A DNA stretch of 64,000 nucleotides from Fusarium oxysporum f. sp. lycopersici 4287 (Eukaryota > Ascomycota > Sordariomycetes > Hypocreales > Nectriaceae), in the NCBI RefSeq assembly GCF_000149955.1, contig NC_030991.1, forward strand, positions 1,928,914 through 1,992,913, in the 5' to 3' direction. The translations under genes were made by a program, and so were the position numbers. Below are positions 63,809 to 64,000 of this stretch, piece by piece. The notes below the pieces were generated by a model that did not search any database, was not told where the DNA came from, and saw only the letters and a list, made by a program, of their open reading frames with translations. Position 1 is the stretch's first letter. Each line of letters opens with the position of its first letter.

Positions 63809-64000
63809 GATTTCCCATTCGTGTATGACGTTGTTTTGAACACAAATTGGGTACGTCTCAAGCCTTTGGACGCTTGCGCAGGCCTACCTCCGTTGTAAGC
63901 TTGAATTGGATTACTGGATTATCGCAACTTACCTGGACAGAGTCAAAGGGAGGTATTGGGGAACGAAACAACTCTCCTTCTTCTATTGTTTGGTCTGTTT

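Noticed and set aside
1..64000. tRNA, rRNA or other structured RNA genes
   Set aside because: No cloverleaf with TTCGA-type arm and A/B boxes was convincing by eye. A tRNAscan or Infernal run would settle it.

Overview
The window is repeat-rich, subtelomere-like DNA from a filamentous ascomycete, most likely a sordariomycete. The signs are single-exon HET and HeLo-type genes, short GT-AG introns of 50-60 bp, Tad1-type LINEs, pogo/Fot-like, hAT, Crypton and copia elements, telomere-linked RecQ helicase (TLH) relatives, interstitial TTAGGG-type tracts and C-to-T (RIP-like) decay. I cannot name the species. Only about seven genes look host-like and intact.

Layout. 0-4.3 kb: 3' part of a Ty1/copia element, a solo LTR with a perfect target duplication, an AT-rich tract and a second LTR-like block. 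4.3-7.35 kb: Crypton copy 1 (minus strand). 7.35-13.0 kb: a Tad1-type LINE with both frames open (minus). 14.4-16.3 kb: a multi-pass membrane protein gene. 17.2-17.9 kb: a LINE fragment. 18.3-23.05 kb: a TLH-like gene without a helicase, then a detached zinc-finger remnant. 24.1-25.0 kb: an F-box-like gene. 25.3-27.45 kb: a pogo/Fot-like element with an assembly gap. 27.6-33.3 kb: Crypton copy 2 (plus), split by a complete hAT element. 33.9-38.4 kb: two copies of a duplicated block flanking a 2.5 kb unit that has 69-bp inverted ends and carries a four-exon PD-(D/E)XK nuclease-like gene. 40.2-42.2 kb: a HET-domain gene. 42.8-43.3 kb: a FAR1/zinc-knuckle remnant. 43.8-55.6 kb: a second TLH-like gene and a third, complete apart from its N-terminus, which is split by a 6 kb LINE. 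55.8-58.6 kb: telomere-motif satellite, a palindrome-rich repeat and diverged duplications. 58.9-60.6 kb: a HeLo-domain pseudokinase gene. 61.1-63.8 kb: a four-exon ankyrin gene.

The two most notable points are these. (1) The region before the helicase in all three TLH-like proteins carries a tyrosine-recombinase-like set R...K...R...H...Y. Arg-to-Lys spacing is 34 and His-to-Tyr spacing is 9 in all three diverged copies, which suggests a zinc finger-recombinase-helicase system at chromosome ends. (2) An intact PD-(D/E)XK nuclease-like gene is the only complete gene in a unit with long inverted terminal repeats. The HET, HeLo-pseudokinase and ankyrin genes fit the usual subtelomeric store of fungal self/non-self and cell-death genes. 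The insertions record an order of events: hAT into Crypton, LINE into TLH, MITE into the duplicated block.
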